50,626 bases of DNA from positions 1-50,626 of the forward strand of contig NZ_MUME01000066.1 of assembly GCF_002155915.1 (NCBI RefSeq), written 5' to 3'. This DNA comes from Streptomyces thermovulgaris (GTDB lineage Bacteria; Actinomycetota; Actinomycetes; Streptomycetales; Streptomycetaceae). Below the pieces are notes generated by a model. It was not told the DNA's origin and made no database searches. It was given only the letters and a program-made list of their open reading frames with translations. A program made the translations under genes and the position numbers. Positions 32,139-42,720 of this stretch are shown here, in pieces (position 1 is the stretch's first letter; each line of letters opens with the position of its first letter).

Positions 32139-33101
32139 CTACGCGTCCACCGGGTTTCGATCCGCCGCCGACGCCGCGCGGGGAGCCCCGGCCCGGACCC
32201 TGGGCGCCGCCGCCCGGCGGGCCGTGCGCAGTCCGTCCCAGGTCAGCAGGGTCAGGGCCAGCCAGACCAGGACGAACCCGGCCCAGCGCTCGGGCGGCAT
32301 GGACTCGTGGAAGTACAGAACGCCCAGCAGGAACTGGGTGACCGGGGCCAGGTACTGCAGCAGTCCCAGGGTGGACAGCGGCACCCGGACCGCGGCGGCG
32401 CCGAAGCAGACCAGGGGCAGGGCGGTCACGATGCCCGTGCAGGCGAGCAGGACGGCGTGCCCGGCGCCCTCGGTGGTGAAGGTGGAGCGGCCCTGGGCGC
32501 CCAGCCACAGCAGATAGGCGAGGGCGGGCAGGAACTGCACGGCGGTCTCGGCGGCCAGCGACTCCACGCCGTCCAGGCCGACCTTCTTCTTCACCAGGCC
32601 GTAGGTGGCGAAGGAGAAGGCGAGGCAGAGGGAGATCCACGGCGGGCGGCCGTAGCCGACGGTGAGCACCACGACGGCGACGGCGCTGAGGAGGACCGCC
32701 GCCCACTGCACGGGCCGCAGCCGCTCCTTCAGGAGCAGCACGCCCATCGCGATGGTGACCAGCGGGTTGATGAAGTACCCGAGGGAGGACTCCACGACGT
32801 GCCCGTTGTTCACGGACCAGATGTAGACCCCCCAGTTGACGGTGATCACCGCGGCGGCGACCGTGACGAGGCCCAGTCTGCGCGGCTGCCGCAGCAGTGC
32901 GCCGGCCCAGGCCCAGCGGCGCACGACGAGCAGGGTGAGGGCGACGAAGACGAGGGACCACACCATGCGGTGGGCGAGGATCTCCACCGCCCCGGCGGGT
33001 ATGAGCAGGGGCCAGAAGAGGGGGACGAGGCCCCATATCCCGTAGGCGGCCAGGCCGTTCAGCAGACCGGTGCGCTGCTCGCCCCTCGACTTCCCGCTCA
33101 A
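32139..33101 (-). CDS. rarD: RarD-type EamA/DMT transporter
   Basis: This is a 320-aa permease of the drug/metabolite transporter superfamily with about ten helices. GIWGLVPLFWPLL and EILAHRMVWS at the N-terminus and LSTLGLLQYLAPVTQFLLGVLYFHE (read in parts) near the C-terminus are hallmarks of RarD. The best start is TTG at 33101, with a GGGAGGA box correctly placed; the open frame continues upstream without family similarity. The substrate is not established for this family. It converges with the ABC permease gene. Confidence 0.9.
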   Translation of the reverse strand: MSGKSRGEQRTGLLNGLAAYGIWGLVPLFWPLLIPAGAVEILAHRMVWSLVFVALTLLVVRRWAWAGALLRQPRRLGLVTVAAAVITVNWGVYIWSVNNGHVVESSLGYFINPLVTIAMGVLLLKERLRPVQWAAVLLSAVAVVVLTVGYGRPPWISLCLAFSFATYGLVKKKVGLDGVESLAAETAVQFLPALAYLLWLGAQGRSTFTTEGAGHAVLLACTGIVTALPLVCFGAAAVRVPLSTLGLLQYLAPVTQFLLGVLYFHESMPPERWAGFVLVWLALTLLTWDGLRTARRAAAPRVRAGAPRAASAADRNPVDA

Positions 33102-33185
33102 GCGGTTCCTCCCTGATGCCTCTGTCCGCGTGCGCGCGGCCCATGGCGCCGCACGCGGCGCCGCCCACAGGAAGGTAACGCCGGA

Positions 33186-33237
33186 CACCCCCGTCTGTCA
33201 TGCCCGTACCGCAATACGGTCATGACAGGCGGGGGTG
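33186..33237. terminator. terminator downstream of korB
   Basis: Arms 33186-33202 and 33221-33237 pair over 17 bp with one mismatch. The loop itself can form CCGTA/TACGG (33204-33208 with 33215-33219). It lies 17 bp beyond the korB stop on the minus strand and before the rarD leader. Confidence 0.75.
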
Positions 33238-33253
33238 CCGCTGCCGCGGGTTC

Positions 33254-34325
<1,072 letters not shown>

Positions 34326-34333
<8 letters not shown>

Positions 34334-36254
34334 CAATGGCCTCCTTGAGAGCCTGGGCGAGCTGTTCGGCCTTGAACGGCATGCCGTTGACCTGGTTGTA
34401 CGACTGCGCGTCCACCAGGTACTTCGCTCGCACCAGCGTGGCGAGCTGTCCGAGGTTCATCTCGGGGACCACCACCTTGTCGTAACGCTTCAGGACCGTG
34501 CCGAGGTTGCGCGGGAAGGGGTTGAGGTGGCGCAGATGGGCCTGCGCGATGGACTCCCCGGCCGCGCGCAGCCGGCGCACGGCGGCCGTGATCGGTCCGT
34601 AGGTGGAGCCCCAGCCGAGCACGAGCGTGCGTGCCTGGTCCGGGTCGTCGACCTCCACGTCCGGCACCTCGATGCCGTCGACCTTGGCCTGCCGGATGCG
34701 GACCATGAAGTCGTGGTTGGCGGGGTCGTAGGAGATGTGCCCGGTGCCGTCCTGCTTCTCGATGCCGCCGATGCGGTGCTCCAGGCCCGGTGTGCCGGGG
34801 ATCGCCCACGGACGGGCCAGGGTCTGGGGGTCGCGCTTGTACGGCCAGAACACCTCGGTGCCGTCGTCCAGGGTGTGGTTGGGGCCCTGCGCGAACTGCA
34901 CGGTGAGGTCCGGCAGCTCGTCCAGCTCGGGGATGCGCCACGGCTCGGAGCCGTTGGCCAGGTAGCCGTCGGAGAGCAGGAAGACGGGCGTGCGGTACGT
35001 CAGCGCGATCCGGGCCGCCTCCAGGGCGGCGTCGAAGCAGTCGGCCGGGGTGCGGGGAGCGACCACCGGAACCGGGGCCTCGCCGTTGCGGCCGTACATC
35101 GCCTGCAGCAGGTCGGCCTGCTCGGTCTTGGTCGGCAGACCGGTGGACGGCCCGCCGCGCTGGATGTCGACGATCACCAGCGGCAGCTCCAGCGACACCG
35201 CGAGCCCGATGGTCTCCGACTTCAGGGCCACACCCGGACCGGAGGTCGTGGTGACGGCGAGCGAACCGCCGAAGGCGGCCCCGAGCGCGGCGCCGATGCC
35301 GGCGATCTCGTCCTCGGCCTGGAAGGTCCGCACACCGAAGTTCTTGTGCTTGCTCAGCTCGTGCAGGATGTCCGAGGCCGGGGTGATCGGGTACGAGCCC
35401 AGGAACAGCGGCAGGTCCGCCTGCCGGGAGGCGGCGATCAGACCGTAGGCCAGGGCCAGGTTCCCGGAGATGTTCCGGTAGGTGCCGACGGGGAAGGCCC
35501 TGGAGGCCGGGGCGACCTCGTAGGAGACCGCGAAGTCCTCCGTCGTCTCGCCGAAGTTCCAGCCCGCCCGGAAGGCGGCGATGTTCGCCTCCGCGATCTC
35601 CGGCTTCTTGGCGAACTTCTTTCTCAGGAACTTCTCGGTGCCCTCGGTGGGCCGGTGGTACATCCAGCTCAGCAGGCCCAGCGCGAACATGTTCTTGCTG
35701 CGCTCGGCCTCCTTGCGGGAGAGGTCGAAGTCCTTCAGCGCCTCCACCGTCAGGGTGGTCAGCGGCACCGGGTGCACGCGGTAGCCGTCCAGCGACCCGT
35801 CCTCCAGGGGGGAGGACTCGTAGCCGACCTTCGCCATCGCGCGCTTGGTGAACTCGTCGGTGTTGACGATGATCTCCGCGCCGCGCGGCAGATCGCCGAT
35901 GTTCGCCTTCAGCGCGGCCGGGTTCATCGCGACCAGCACGTTCGGCGCGTCGCCGGGGGTCAGGATGTCGTGGTCGGCGAAGTGCAGCTGGAAGGAGGAC
36001 ACACCCGGCAGGGTCCCTGCGGGGGCGCGGATCTCGGCCGGGAAGTTCGGCAGGGTCGACAGGTCGTTGCCGAAGGCCGCCGTCTCCGAGGTGAAGCGGT
36101 CGCCGGTGAGCTGCATGCCGTCGCCGGAGTCGCCCGCGAACCGGATGATCACCCGGTTCAGGCGGCGGACGTCCTTCGTCCCGGCCGCCTTGCGCCGCTC
36201 TCCCGCGGCCGCTCCGTCGGCCTGCTCCGCTGGACTGCTGACCTGGCTGGTCAC
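34326..36254 (-). CDS. korA: 2-oxoacid:ferredoxin oxidoreductase subunit alpha (gamma-alpha fusion)
   Basis: The 642-aa protein fuses the gamma domain (about 34-215, beginning VIIRFAGDSGDGMQLTGDRF) to the alpha domain (about 245-450, with SYPITPASDILHELS and QAEDEIAGIGAALGAAFGG), followed by the C-terminal transketolase-like region. There are no ferredoxin-type CxxC clusters, so electrons leave through KorB. With KorB it supplies an oxygen-tolerant ferredoxin-linked route from 2-oxoglutarate to succinyl-CoA. The GTG at 36254 has a GGGAGG box; the longer upstream frame lacks homology. A possible -10 TAGGGT lies at 36324-36319 on this strand. Confidence 0.94.
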
Positions 36255-36411
36255 TGAACTGGACCTCCCTCGAGGCTGCTGTGTGGGAGCGGCCTTCCCG
36301 AAGACCTTCCCGGAGTCAACCCTACGTCGGTCAGGGTCACCTTCCCTGGACCGTTCGCATACTGGACGCCGTGCTGAGACGGACCGGCCGATGCGGCACA
36401 ACGCCCGACGA

Positions 36412-37071
36412 TCATGAGTTCAAGTAGGTGAGCACGGCCAGAACGCGCCGGTGGTCCCCCTCGCTCGGGGCCAGCCCGAGCTTGAGGAAGATGTTGCTGA
36501 CGTGCTTCTCGACCGCCCCGTCGCTCACCACCAGCTGCCGGGCGATGGCCGAGTTCGTCCGGCCCTCGGCCATCAGGGCCAGCACCTCCCGCTCCCGCGG
36601 GGTGAGCCCGGCCAGCACGTCCTGCTTGCGGCTGCGTCCGAGCAGCTGGGCGACCACCTCCGGGTCCAGGGCCGTACCGCCCCGGGCGACCCGCACCACG
36701 GCGTCCACGAACTCCCGGACGTCGGCCACCCGGTCCTTGAGCAGATAGCCCACCCCGCGGCTGGAGCCGGCCAGCAGCTCGGTGGCGTACCGTTCCTCCA
36801 CGTACTGCGACAGCACCAGCACGCCCAGCTCCGGATGCGCCTTGCGCAGCTGGACGGCGGCCCGCACCCCCTCGTCGGTGTGCGTCGGGGGCATCCGTAC
36901 GTCCGCCACGACGACATCGGGCAGCGCCGACTGCTCGTGCAGCTCGGTGATGGTCTTGACCAGCGCCTCGGCATCGCCCACGCCGGCCACGACCTCGTGT
37001 CCGCGGTCGGTCAGCAGCCGGGTCAGGCCCTCCCTGAGCAGCACTGAGTCCTCGGCGATGACCACCCGCAC
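36412..37071 (-). CDS. NarL/FixJ-family response regulator
   Basis: The 219-aa DNA-binding response regulator has a receiver domain at 1-120, with acidic Glu7/Asp8, phospho-acceptor Asp57 ([10 protein letters not shown]), Ser88 and Lys112 (YLLKDRV). A LuxR-type helix-turn-helix covers about 155-210 ([22 protein letters not shown], read in parts). I chose the GTG at 37071, which directly follows GGAGGA; the GTG at 37083 is an alternative start. It lies downstream of the two kinase genes, but a terminator and a 400-bp gap separate it from them, and direct repeats precede it. It most probably accepts phosphate from one or both kinases. Confidence 0.92.
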   Translation of the reverse strand: MRVVIAEDSVLLREGLTRLLTDRGHEVVAGVGDAEALVKTITELHEQSALPDVVVADVRMPPTHTDEGVRAAVQLRKAHPELGVLVLSQYVEERYATELLAGSSRGVGYLLKDRVADVREFVDAVVRVARGGTALDPEVVAQLLGRSRKQDVLAGLTPREREVLALMAEGRTNSAIARQLVVSDGAVEKHVSNIFLKLGLAPSEGDHRRVLAVLTYLNS

Positions 37072-37230
37072 CCTGTCCTCCACGCTCTTCGGCCCCCCAC
37101 AGCCCCGTTCGTCGGTCGTTCGTCGCGTTCGCCGGCCGTCGCATACGCCGCATACGACATGGTCCAGCATTCCAGCATGCGACCGCGGCCGCGCACGGGC
37201 CACGGGGAAGAGGAGAAGACCGCACACGAG

Positions 37231-37271
37231 GCCACACATCCGGCCACAAGTCCGCCACATGTCCGGCCACA
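37231..37271 (-). repeat. four TGTGGC direct repeats phased at 11-12 bp
   Basis: On the minus strand TGTGGC occurs at 37271-37266, 37259-37254, 37248-37243 and 37236-37231, at steps of 12, 11 and 12 bp, about one DNA turn each. Three of the copies continue as TGTGGC(C)GGA. Same-face tandem half-sites of this kind are typical of response-regulator or SARP operators. They lie about 160-200 bp upstream of the response-regulator start. Confidence 0.55.
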
Positions 37272-37405
37272 TGGGCGGATGCGTGTCCGGCGGACCGGCA
37301 CATCGGCCGCATCCGCGCGACGGCACGTCGCGTGTCTTGCGTCACACCGCGCGCCGCCTCGGGGGACGCGCAAGCCGGGCCGCGCCCGAGGCGGCCCGGG
37401 ACGAA

Positions 37406-37442
37406 GGGCGCCGTGCCACGCCGTGGGGCGGGCACGGCGCCC
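37406..37442. terminator. terminator downstream of the first-listed kinase gene
   Basis: GGGCGCCGTGCC (37406-37417) and GGCACGGCGCCC (37431-37442) form a perfect 12-bp stem with a 13-nt loop, 35 bp past the kinase stop on the minus strand. It would isolate the response-regulator gene from the kinase transcript. Confidence 0.7.
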
Positions 37443-37477
37443 TGCGGTGGTCCGTGAGACACACGGCCGGGGCGCGC

Positions 37478-38842
37478 TCAGCGCCGCCAGGGCAGCTCCG
37501 CCGTCACCCGGGTGGGACCGCCGGCCGGCGAGTCGACGACCAGGACCCCGTCCACCGCGTCCAGCCGCTCGGCCAGCCCCGCCAGGCCCGAGCCCTTGGA
37601 CGGGTCCGCACCGCCGACCCCGTCGTCCACGACCTGGAGCAGCAGCCGGTTGTCCACCCGCCAGACGTCGACCGAGGCGGACCGCGCCCCGCTGTGCTTG
37701 CTGATGTTCTGCAGCAGCTCGGAGACGGTGAAGTAGGCGATGCCCTCGATCGCCGGGGCCGGCCGGGAGTCCAGGTCCACCTCCACCCGCACCGGCACGG
37801 TGCAGCGCGAGGCCACCGCGGACAGGGCCGCGTCCAGGCCGCGGTCGGTCAGGACGGCGGGGTGGATGCCGCGGGCCAGGTCGCGCAGCTCCTGCAGCGC
37901 GATCTTCACCTCGCCGTGCGCCTCGTCCACCATCCGCGCCGCCGCCTGCGGGTCCTCCGCCAGCTTCTCCTTGGCCAGGCCGAGGCCCATGGCCAGATTG
38001 ACCAGCCGGGCCTGCGCCCCGTCGTGCAGATCCCGCTCGATGCGCCGCAGATCGGCGGCGGCCGTGTCGACCACGACCCCCCGGTCCGACTCCAGCTCCA
38101 CCACCCGCGCCGACAGCCGCGACGGCCCGAGCAGCCCGCGCACCAGCACCCGGTCCACCGTCGTCAGCGCCCGCACGATCCACGGCGTGGCCAGCGTGAG
38201 CAGCAGCCCCACCAGCGCGGTCGCCGTGATCTCGAACGGGTTGTCGAGGTAGACGGCGTGTTGCTCGTCACCGTAGAGCTGGATGCCGCCCTGGCCGGCC
38301 CACAGCGGGAAGGCCCAGAACCACAGCGGGTACGTCAGCAGCGTCCAGCCCATCGTCCAGAGGGGCACCGCGACCGAGAAGGAGAACACCGCCCACGGGA
38401 ACTGCAGCAGGGTGTAGAGCAGGGCCCGCCAGGAGGAGCCGCTCTTCAGCAGGGCCCCCGTCCAGGCCAGGACGCCCGGCCTCTGCACCCGCAGCGGCTC
38501 CGGCTCGGCCACCTCCAGACCGAGCAGACCGCGCGCCCGCGACCGCTCCAGAGCGCCGATCAGGCGGCAGCCGGCCAGCGTCGCGGCCAGCACCGGGACG
38601 CCGAGGAACGTCACCAGCAGGCCCGCGCCCAGCGACAGCATCGTGACGGTGTAGACGAAGAGCGCGACGCCGACCGGCAGGCTCAGCAGCACATGTCCGA
38701 ACTCGCGCAGGCTGCGCGCCTCGAACGGCGCCCGCAGCCCGGCGGGCAGCAGGTGCCGCCGCTTCCGGGTCCCGTCGTGCGACCCGTCCCCGCTGCGGAG
38801 CCCGTACTTTTGTCCGTACCGCGATCCGTACTGGGTGGCCAT
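37478..38842 (-). CDS. NarX-type sensor histidine kinase (membrane)
   Basis: This 454-aa kinase of the HisKA_3/HATPase class pairs with NarL-type regulators. Hydrophobic segments at about 50-90, 135-183 and 205-228 belong to an N-terminal sensor-like membrane region. The phospho-acceptor is His273 in [20 protein letters not shown] (in parts). The HATPase N box is [12 protein letters not shown], and the G box [22 protein letters not shown] (in parts). The kinase half is nearly identical, in places base for base, to that of the neighbouring kinase; the sensor half differs. ATG at 38842. Confidence 0.92.
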   Translation of the reverse strand: MATQYGSRYGQKYGLRSGDGSHDGTRKRRHLLPAGLRAPFEARSLREFGHVLLSLPVGVALFVYTVTMLSLGAGLLVTFLGVPVLAATLAGCRLIGALERSRARGLLGLEVAEPEPLRVQRPGVLAWTGALLKSGSSWRALLYTLLQFPWAVFSFSVAVPLWTMGWTLLTYPLWFWAFPLWAGQGGIQLYGDEQHAVYLDNPFEITATALVGLLLTLATPWIVRALTTVDRVLVRGLLGPSRLSARVVELESDRGVVVDTAAADLRRIERDLHDGAQARLVNLAMGLGLAKEKLAEDPQAAARMVDEAHGEVKIALQELRDLARGIHPAVLTDRGLDAALSAVASRCTVPVRVEVDLDSRPAPAIEGIAYFTVSELLQNISKHSGARSASVDVWRVDNRLLLQVVDDGVGGADPSKGSGLAGLAERLDAVDGVLVVDSPAGGPTRVTAELPWRR

Positions 38843-39040
38843 CGGCGTCGTCCCGTTCTCCTCTGTCCTGCCGCTGCCGTGCCGCACCGCCTGCCGCGCC
38901 GCCGCGCCGCCGCGTCGCGCTGCCGTGCCCGGCCCCGCGGCCCGTCCTACGCGGCTCTGCCTTGCCGTGCGCTCCCACTCTGCTCGGCCGCGGAAGACGG
39001 GACCATGGAGCGTGTCGGCGTCCTGGACGGGGGGTTTTCC

Positions 39041-40288
39041 CTACCTCCTGCCGGGGGCGCTCCTGCCGTGGGCTCCTCCGCCCGGCGTGCCCGGACCGTC
39101 CGTGCGGTCCCGCCACGGCAGCTCCGCCGTGACCGTCGTCGGGCCGCCCGGCGGCGAGTCGACCACGAACAGGCCGTCGACCGCGTCCAGCCGCTCGGCC
39201 AGACCGCGCATCCCCGTCCCGCCGTCCAGCCGGGCACCGCCGACCCCGTCGTCCACGACCTGGATCATCAGCCGGTCCTCGGCCCGCCACACGTCGACCG
39301 AGGCGGACCGCGCCCTGCTGTGCTTGCTGACGTTCTGCAGCAGCTCGGAGACGGTGAAGTAGGCGATGCCCTCGATCGCCGGGGCCGGCCGGGAGTCCAG
39401 TTCGACCGTCACCTCGACCGGCACGGTGCAGCGCGAGGCCACCGCGGACAGGGCCGCGTCCAGGCCGCGGTCGGTCAGGACGGCGGGGTGGATGCCGCGG
39501 GCCAGGTCGCGCAGCTCCTGCAGCGCGAGCTTCACCTCGCCGTGCGCCTCCTCGACCATCGCGGCGACCTGCTCGTCGGCCTGTCCCTCCGCCAGCTTCT
39601 CCTTGGCCAGGCCGAGGCCCATGGCCAGATTGACCAGCCGGGCCTGCGCCCCGTCGTGCAGATCCCGCTCGATGCGCCGCAGATCGGCGGCGGCCGTGTC
39701 GACCACGACCCCCCGGTCGGACTCCAGTTCGGCGATCCGCCGCTCCAGCTCGTCGGAGGGCGAGAGCAGGGCGCGCACCAGGGCCCGGTCCACGTTCGCC
39801 ATGACCCGGGCGAGGAACGGCAGCACCGGCCACAGCACGAACAGCGAGACCAGCGTGACCGTGAAGGTGAGCACCCCCCAGGGCATCCGTATGACGTCGT
39901 ACAGCGCCGTGCGCCAGCCCACCGGGTCCTTCAGCATCAGCCACAGCTTGTCGAGCAGCCCCTTGGTGCGGCCCAGCGGCAGCGGGCTCGGCTCCTCGAT
40001 CCGCACTCCGAGCAGCGCCCTGGCCCGCGCCCGCTCCAGCCTGCCCAGCTGCCGCGACCCCATCAGCCCCAGCGCCAGCAGCGGGAAGCCGATCACGGTC
40101 AGCGTCATCGTGATGCCGGTGAGCAGCACCGACATCACATAGCAGAAGCCGAACAGCGTCACCGGCAGGTTCAGCAGGAGATGCGTGATCTCCTTCCAGG
40201 TGGGCAGGTCGTAGGCGGGACGAGGCGGAGGAAGACGGTCCTCGGCGTCGGCTGCCGCCGGACCGGCGGTGGAGGAATGTGCGGTCAT
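39041..40288 (-). CDS. NarX-type sensor histidine kinase (membrane), paralogue
   Basis: This 415-aa HisKA_3/HATPase kinase has a four-helix N-terminal region (about 36-82 and 135-165) and its phospho-acceptor at His211 in [13 protein letters not shown]. The N box is [12 protein letters not shown] and the G box [18 protein letters not shown]. It is encoded 198 bp upstream of the other kinase on the same strand and divergently from nuoA2. Blocks of 133 and 112 bp are identical to the other kinase gene. Two kinases with one regulator suggests signal integration. ATG at 40288; the longer frame upstream has no helix or domain. Confidence 0.92.
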   Translation of the reverse strand: MTAHSSTAGPAAADAEDRLPPPRPAYDLPTWKEITHLLLNLPVTLFGFCYVMSVLLTGITMTLTVIGFPLLALGLMGSRQLGRLERARARALLGVRIEEPSPLPLGRTKGLLDKLWLMLKDPVGWRTALYDVIRMPWGVLTFTVTLVSLFVLWPVLPFLARVMANVDRALVRALLSPSDELERRIAELESDRGVVVDTAAADLRRIERDLHDGAQARLVNLAMGLGLAKEKLAEGQADEQVAAMVEEAHGEVKLALQELRDLARGIHPAVLTDRGLDAALSAVASRCTVPVEVTVELDSRPAPAIEGIAYFTVSELLQNVSKHSRARSASVDVWRAEDRLMIQVVDDGVGGARLDGGTGMRGLAERLDAVDGLFVVDSPPGGPTTVTAELPWRDRTDGPGTPGGGAHGRSAPGRR

Positions 40289-40391
40289 ACGGGCCAGCGT
40301 GCCGCGCGGACGGGGGTCCGCGCCATGAGGCCGGCCGCCCTGCCCGGCGGGGGAAAACCCCACCCCCGCTCCTCCTGGCGTGCAGGACTGC

Positions 40392-40419
40392 TTACCGTCC
40401 CTTTATCAGGGCCTAGACT
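40392..40419 (+). promoter_or_regulatory. candidate promoter of the second nuo operon
   Basis: TTACCG (40392-40397) and TAGACT (40414-40419) are spaced 16 bp, about 115 bp before the nuoA2 GTG. No TGTGA-N6-TCACA Rex-like dyad is visible anywhere in the 250-bp divergent region. Confidence 0.35.
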
Positions 40420-40538
40420 CCGGTGCGTACGAAGCGCCGAACACAGGATGCGGAAGACAGGGGCCGCGGCCGGGCCGGAAGCCAGGGCCGCCGGTCCGGG
40501 GGACAGGCCGAAGCGGCCAGGGAGCGAAGGGACGGACG

Positions 40539-40946
40539 GTGCACGAGACAGTGCGGGGGTCGACCGTCGTCGTCGCGGCGGACTACTTCCAGTCCTACGC
40601 GGTCGTCGGACTGCTCGCCGCCGTGGGCGTGCTGTTCGTCGCCGCCGCCTTCGGAGCGGGCCGGCTGCTGCGCCCGGTGGTCCCCACCCCGGAGAAACTG
40701 ATGACGTACGAGTGCGGGGTCGACCCCGTCGGCGAGGGCTGGGCCCACACCCAGGTCCGCTACTACGTCTACGCCTTCCTGTACGTCATCTTCGCCGTCG
40801 ACTCGATCTTCCTCTTCCCCTGGGCGACGGTCTTCGCCGCCCCCGGTTACGGCGCGACGACGCTCGTGGAGATGTTCGTCTTCCTCGGCTTTCTGGCCGT
40901 GGGCCTGCTGTACGCGTACAAGAAGGGCGTCCTGGCATGGACGTGA
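40539..40946 (+). CDS. nuoA2: NADH-quinone oxidoreductase subunit A, second copy
   Basis: This 135-aa NuoA homologue has three helices (about 20-45, 73-100 and 107-127) and the YECG motif at 57-60. The helix-2 acidic signature differs from the canonical one: FDIE of NuoA1 is FAVD here (85-88), so the first acid is Ala and the second is Asp. The GTG start has GGGAGCGAAGGGA upstream; the open frame continues upstream without homology. It is the first gene of the second, incomplete nuo operon. nuoB2 starts inside its last codons. Confidence 0.93.
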   Translation: MHETVRGSTVVVAADYFQSYAVVGLLAAVGVLFVAAAFGAGRLLRPVVPTPEKLMTYECGVDPVGEGWAHTQVRYYVYAFLYVIFAVDSIFLFPWATVFAAPGYGATTLVEMFVFLGFLAVGLLYAYKKGVLAWT

Positions 40947-41554
40947 ACCCCCGACCGGTACCGCTGCCGGAGCCGAGGAGGCTGGGCGCGCTCGCCCGGC
41001 TGGCTCCCGAGCCGATGAAGGTCGTCCTGAACTGGGGCCGCCGCTACTCGCTGTGGGTCTTCAACTTCGGCCTCGCCTGCTGTGCGATCGAGTTCATCGC
41101 CGCGTCGATGTCCCGGCACGACTTCATCCGGCTCGGAGTGATCCCGTTCGCCCCCGGGCCGCGCCAGGCCGACCTGATGGTGGTCTCCGGCACGGTCACG
41201 GACAAGATGGCCCCGGCCATCAAGCGCCTGTACGAGCAGATGCCCGAGCCGAAGTACGTCATCTCCTTCGGCGCCTGCTCCAACTGCGGCGGCCCCTACT
41301 GGGACTCGTACTCCGTGACCAAGGGCGTCGACCAGATCATCCCGGTGGACGTCTACGTCCCCGGCTGCCCGCCGCGCCCCGAGGCGCTGCTCCAGGGGAT
41401 CCTGAAGCTCCAGGAGAAGATCGCGCGGGAGTCGTTGGGGGAGCGGTACGGGACCGGGGCGGCACGCCCCTCGGCGGCGGCGCTGCGAAGCGGCCCGGTG
41501 AGGCCGCCGGCCGCCGGTGCCGCCGGTGCCACCGGTGAGGGGGACGCACGATGA
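40937..41554 (+). CDS. nuoB2: NADH-quinone oxidoreductase subunit B, second copy
   Basis: This 205-aa NuoB homologue keeps all N2 cluster ligands: Cys48-Cys49 (LACCAIE), Cys114 (FGACSNCGG) and Cys144 (PGCPPRPE). It therefore looks electron-transfer competent. The C-terminal 40 residues are an Ala/Pro/Gly-rich extension. The start is the ATG at 40937 (10-bp overlap with nuoA2) or the GTG at 40943 (4-bp overlap). Its normal partner NuoD is not encoded in this operon. Confidence 0.94.
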   Translation: MDVNPRPVPLPEPRRLGALARLAPEPMKVVLNWGRRYSLWVFNFGLACCAIEFIAASMSRHDFIRLGVIPFAPGPRQADLMVVSGTVTDKMAPAIKRLYEQMPEPKYVISFGACSNCGGPYWDSYSVTKGVDQIIPVDVYVPGCPPRPEALLQGILKLQEKIARESLGERYGTGAARPSAAALRSGPVRPPAAGAAGATGEGDAR

Positions 41555-42720
41555 GCGGTGTCGGCTGGCTGCCCGCGCCCGCCGAGGAACTGTTCGGCGC
41601 CGGGGCCGCGGCGGAGGAGTCCTTCGAGGTCCTGACGGTGGACGTACCGCCCACCGCATGGGTGTCCGCCCTGCTGACCGCCCGCGACGAGCTGGGCTGC
41701 ACCTACTTCGACTGGCTGAGCGCGGTCGACGAACCGGGAACGGGCCTGCGGGTCTCGGCCCATGTCGTCGCCCTCGGCCCGGTGCGGCGCCTGCTGCTGC
41801 GGACGACGGTCCCGCACGAGGAGCCGGTGCTGCCGACCGCGGTCGAGGTCTACGCGGGCGCGGCCTGGCACGAGCGCGAGACGCACGAGATGTTCGGCGT
41901 CCGCTTCGAGGGCCACCCCTCCCTGGAGCATCTGCTCCTGCCGGAGAACTTCGAGGGCCACCCCCTGCGCAAGGACTTCGTGCTGGCCGCCCGTGTCGTC
42001 AAGGCCTGGCCGGGGGCGAAGGAACCGGGCGAGTCGGAGCACGGCGGCCCCAAGCGCCGCCAGATGCTGCCCCCGGGCGTCCCCGACCCCAACGAGTGGG
42101 GGCCCTTGAAGGGTCAGCTCCCGCCCGCCCCGGCGCGCGCGGCGAGGGGGACGGCCCGTGCGGCGGGCGACCGTCCGGTGCGGCGCACCCGCACGGCGGC
42201 GGAGGGCTCGGCGAGCCAGAGCGGCCCCACGCGGCCCCGTCGGATGCGGAGTGCGTCCGAGGGGTCGGCCTCCCAGCGTGCGGCGGCCGCGCAGGATACG
42301 GGCCGGGAGGATCCGGCGGCACCGGCCGCGCCGGGCCGGGGACCGGCGGGCCCGGCCGGGGCCGCGCGGCCCCGTCGGATGCGGAGTGCGTCCGAGGGGT
42401 CGGCCTCCCAGCGTGCGGCGGCCGCGCAGGACGCGGGCCGGCGGACCCCCGCGGCCCCCGCGGCCCCGCGCGGCTCGGACGCCCCCTGGCACCGCGCCCG
42501 CCCGGCGTTCGACGAGCCCGGGCCGGAGCCGGAGCCGAAGCCCGGGCCCGAACCGGGACGGAAGCCCGGGGACGACGCCTCCAAGGCCGGCACCCCCGAG
42601 GCCGGCGCTTCCGACGCCGCTGCTCCCCGGACCGACGGTCCCGGAACCGGCACACCCGGCACCCCTGACACGCCCGGCACCCCCGACGACTCCGACGACT
42701 CCGAAGGAGGCCCGCGGTGA
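41551..42720 (+). CDS. nuoC2: NADH-quinone oxidoreductase subunit C, second copy, with long repeat tail
   Basis: Residues 1-160 are a NuoC domain with the signature [12 protein letters not shown] (106-117) and [16 protein letters not shown]. Residues 160-389 are a low-complexity Ala/Pro/Arg/Gly tail that holds two copies of a [19 protein letters not shown] unit 45 residues apart, encoded by exact 67-bp DNA repeats. The tail ends in a Pro/Gly/Thr/Asp-rich stretch. Canonical NuoC lacks such a tail; NuoD, which NuoC normally contacts, is absent from this operon, but the tail bears no resemblance to NuoD. The start overlaps nuoB2 and the stop overlaps nuoH2 by 4 bp each. Confidence 0.92.
   Translation: MSGVGWLPAPAEELFGAGAAAEESFEVLTVDVPPTAWVSALLTARDELGCTYFDWLSAVDEPGTGLRVSAHVVALGPVRRLLLRTTVPHEEPVLPTAVEVYAGAAWHERETHEMFGVRFEGHPSLEHLLLPENFEGHPLRKDFVLAARVVKAWPGAKEPGESEHGGPKRRQMLPPGVPDPNEWGPLKGQLPPAPARAARGTARAAGDRPVRRTRTAAEGSASQSGPTRPRRMRSASEGSASQRAAAAQDTGREDPAAPAAPGRGPAGPAGAARPRRMRSASEGSASQRAAAAQDAGRRTPAAPAAPRGSDAPWHRARPAFDEPGPEPEPKPGPEPGRKPGDDASKAGTPEAGASDAAAPRTDGPGTGTPGTPDTPGTPDDSDDSEGGPR
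42230..42431 (+). repeat. two exact 67-bp repeats inside nuoC2
   Basis: Bases 42230-42296 and 42365-42431 are identical. The offset of 135 bp (45 codons) keeps the reading frame. A weaker related unit (GGAGGGCTCGGCGAGCCAGA) lies just upstream near 42200. Confidence 0.85.

Larger units (their letters stand above)
37072..37477. other. 406-bp region between kinase and response-regulator genes
   Basis: No gene is supported. Going down the minus strand it contains the terminator of the upstream kinase gene (37406-37442), four phased TGTGGC direct repeats (37231-37271) and the regulator leader. A short CGCATACGC-type doublet lies near 37140-37155. I could not assign a -10 or -35. Confidence 0.65.

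Noticed and set aside
36782..41554. Apparent 1590-residue protein ending in NuoB2
   Set aside because: The frame crosses antisense kinase genes and intergenic DNA. Only the last 205 residues are NuoB2.
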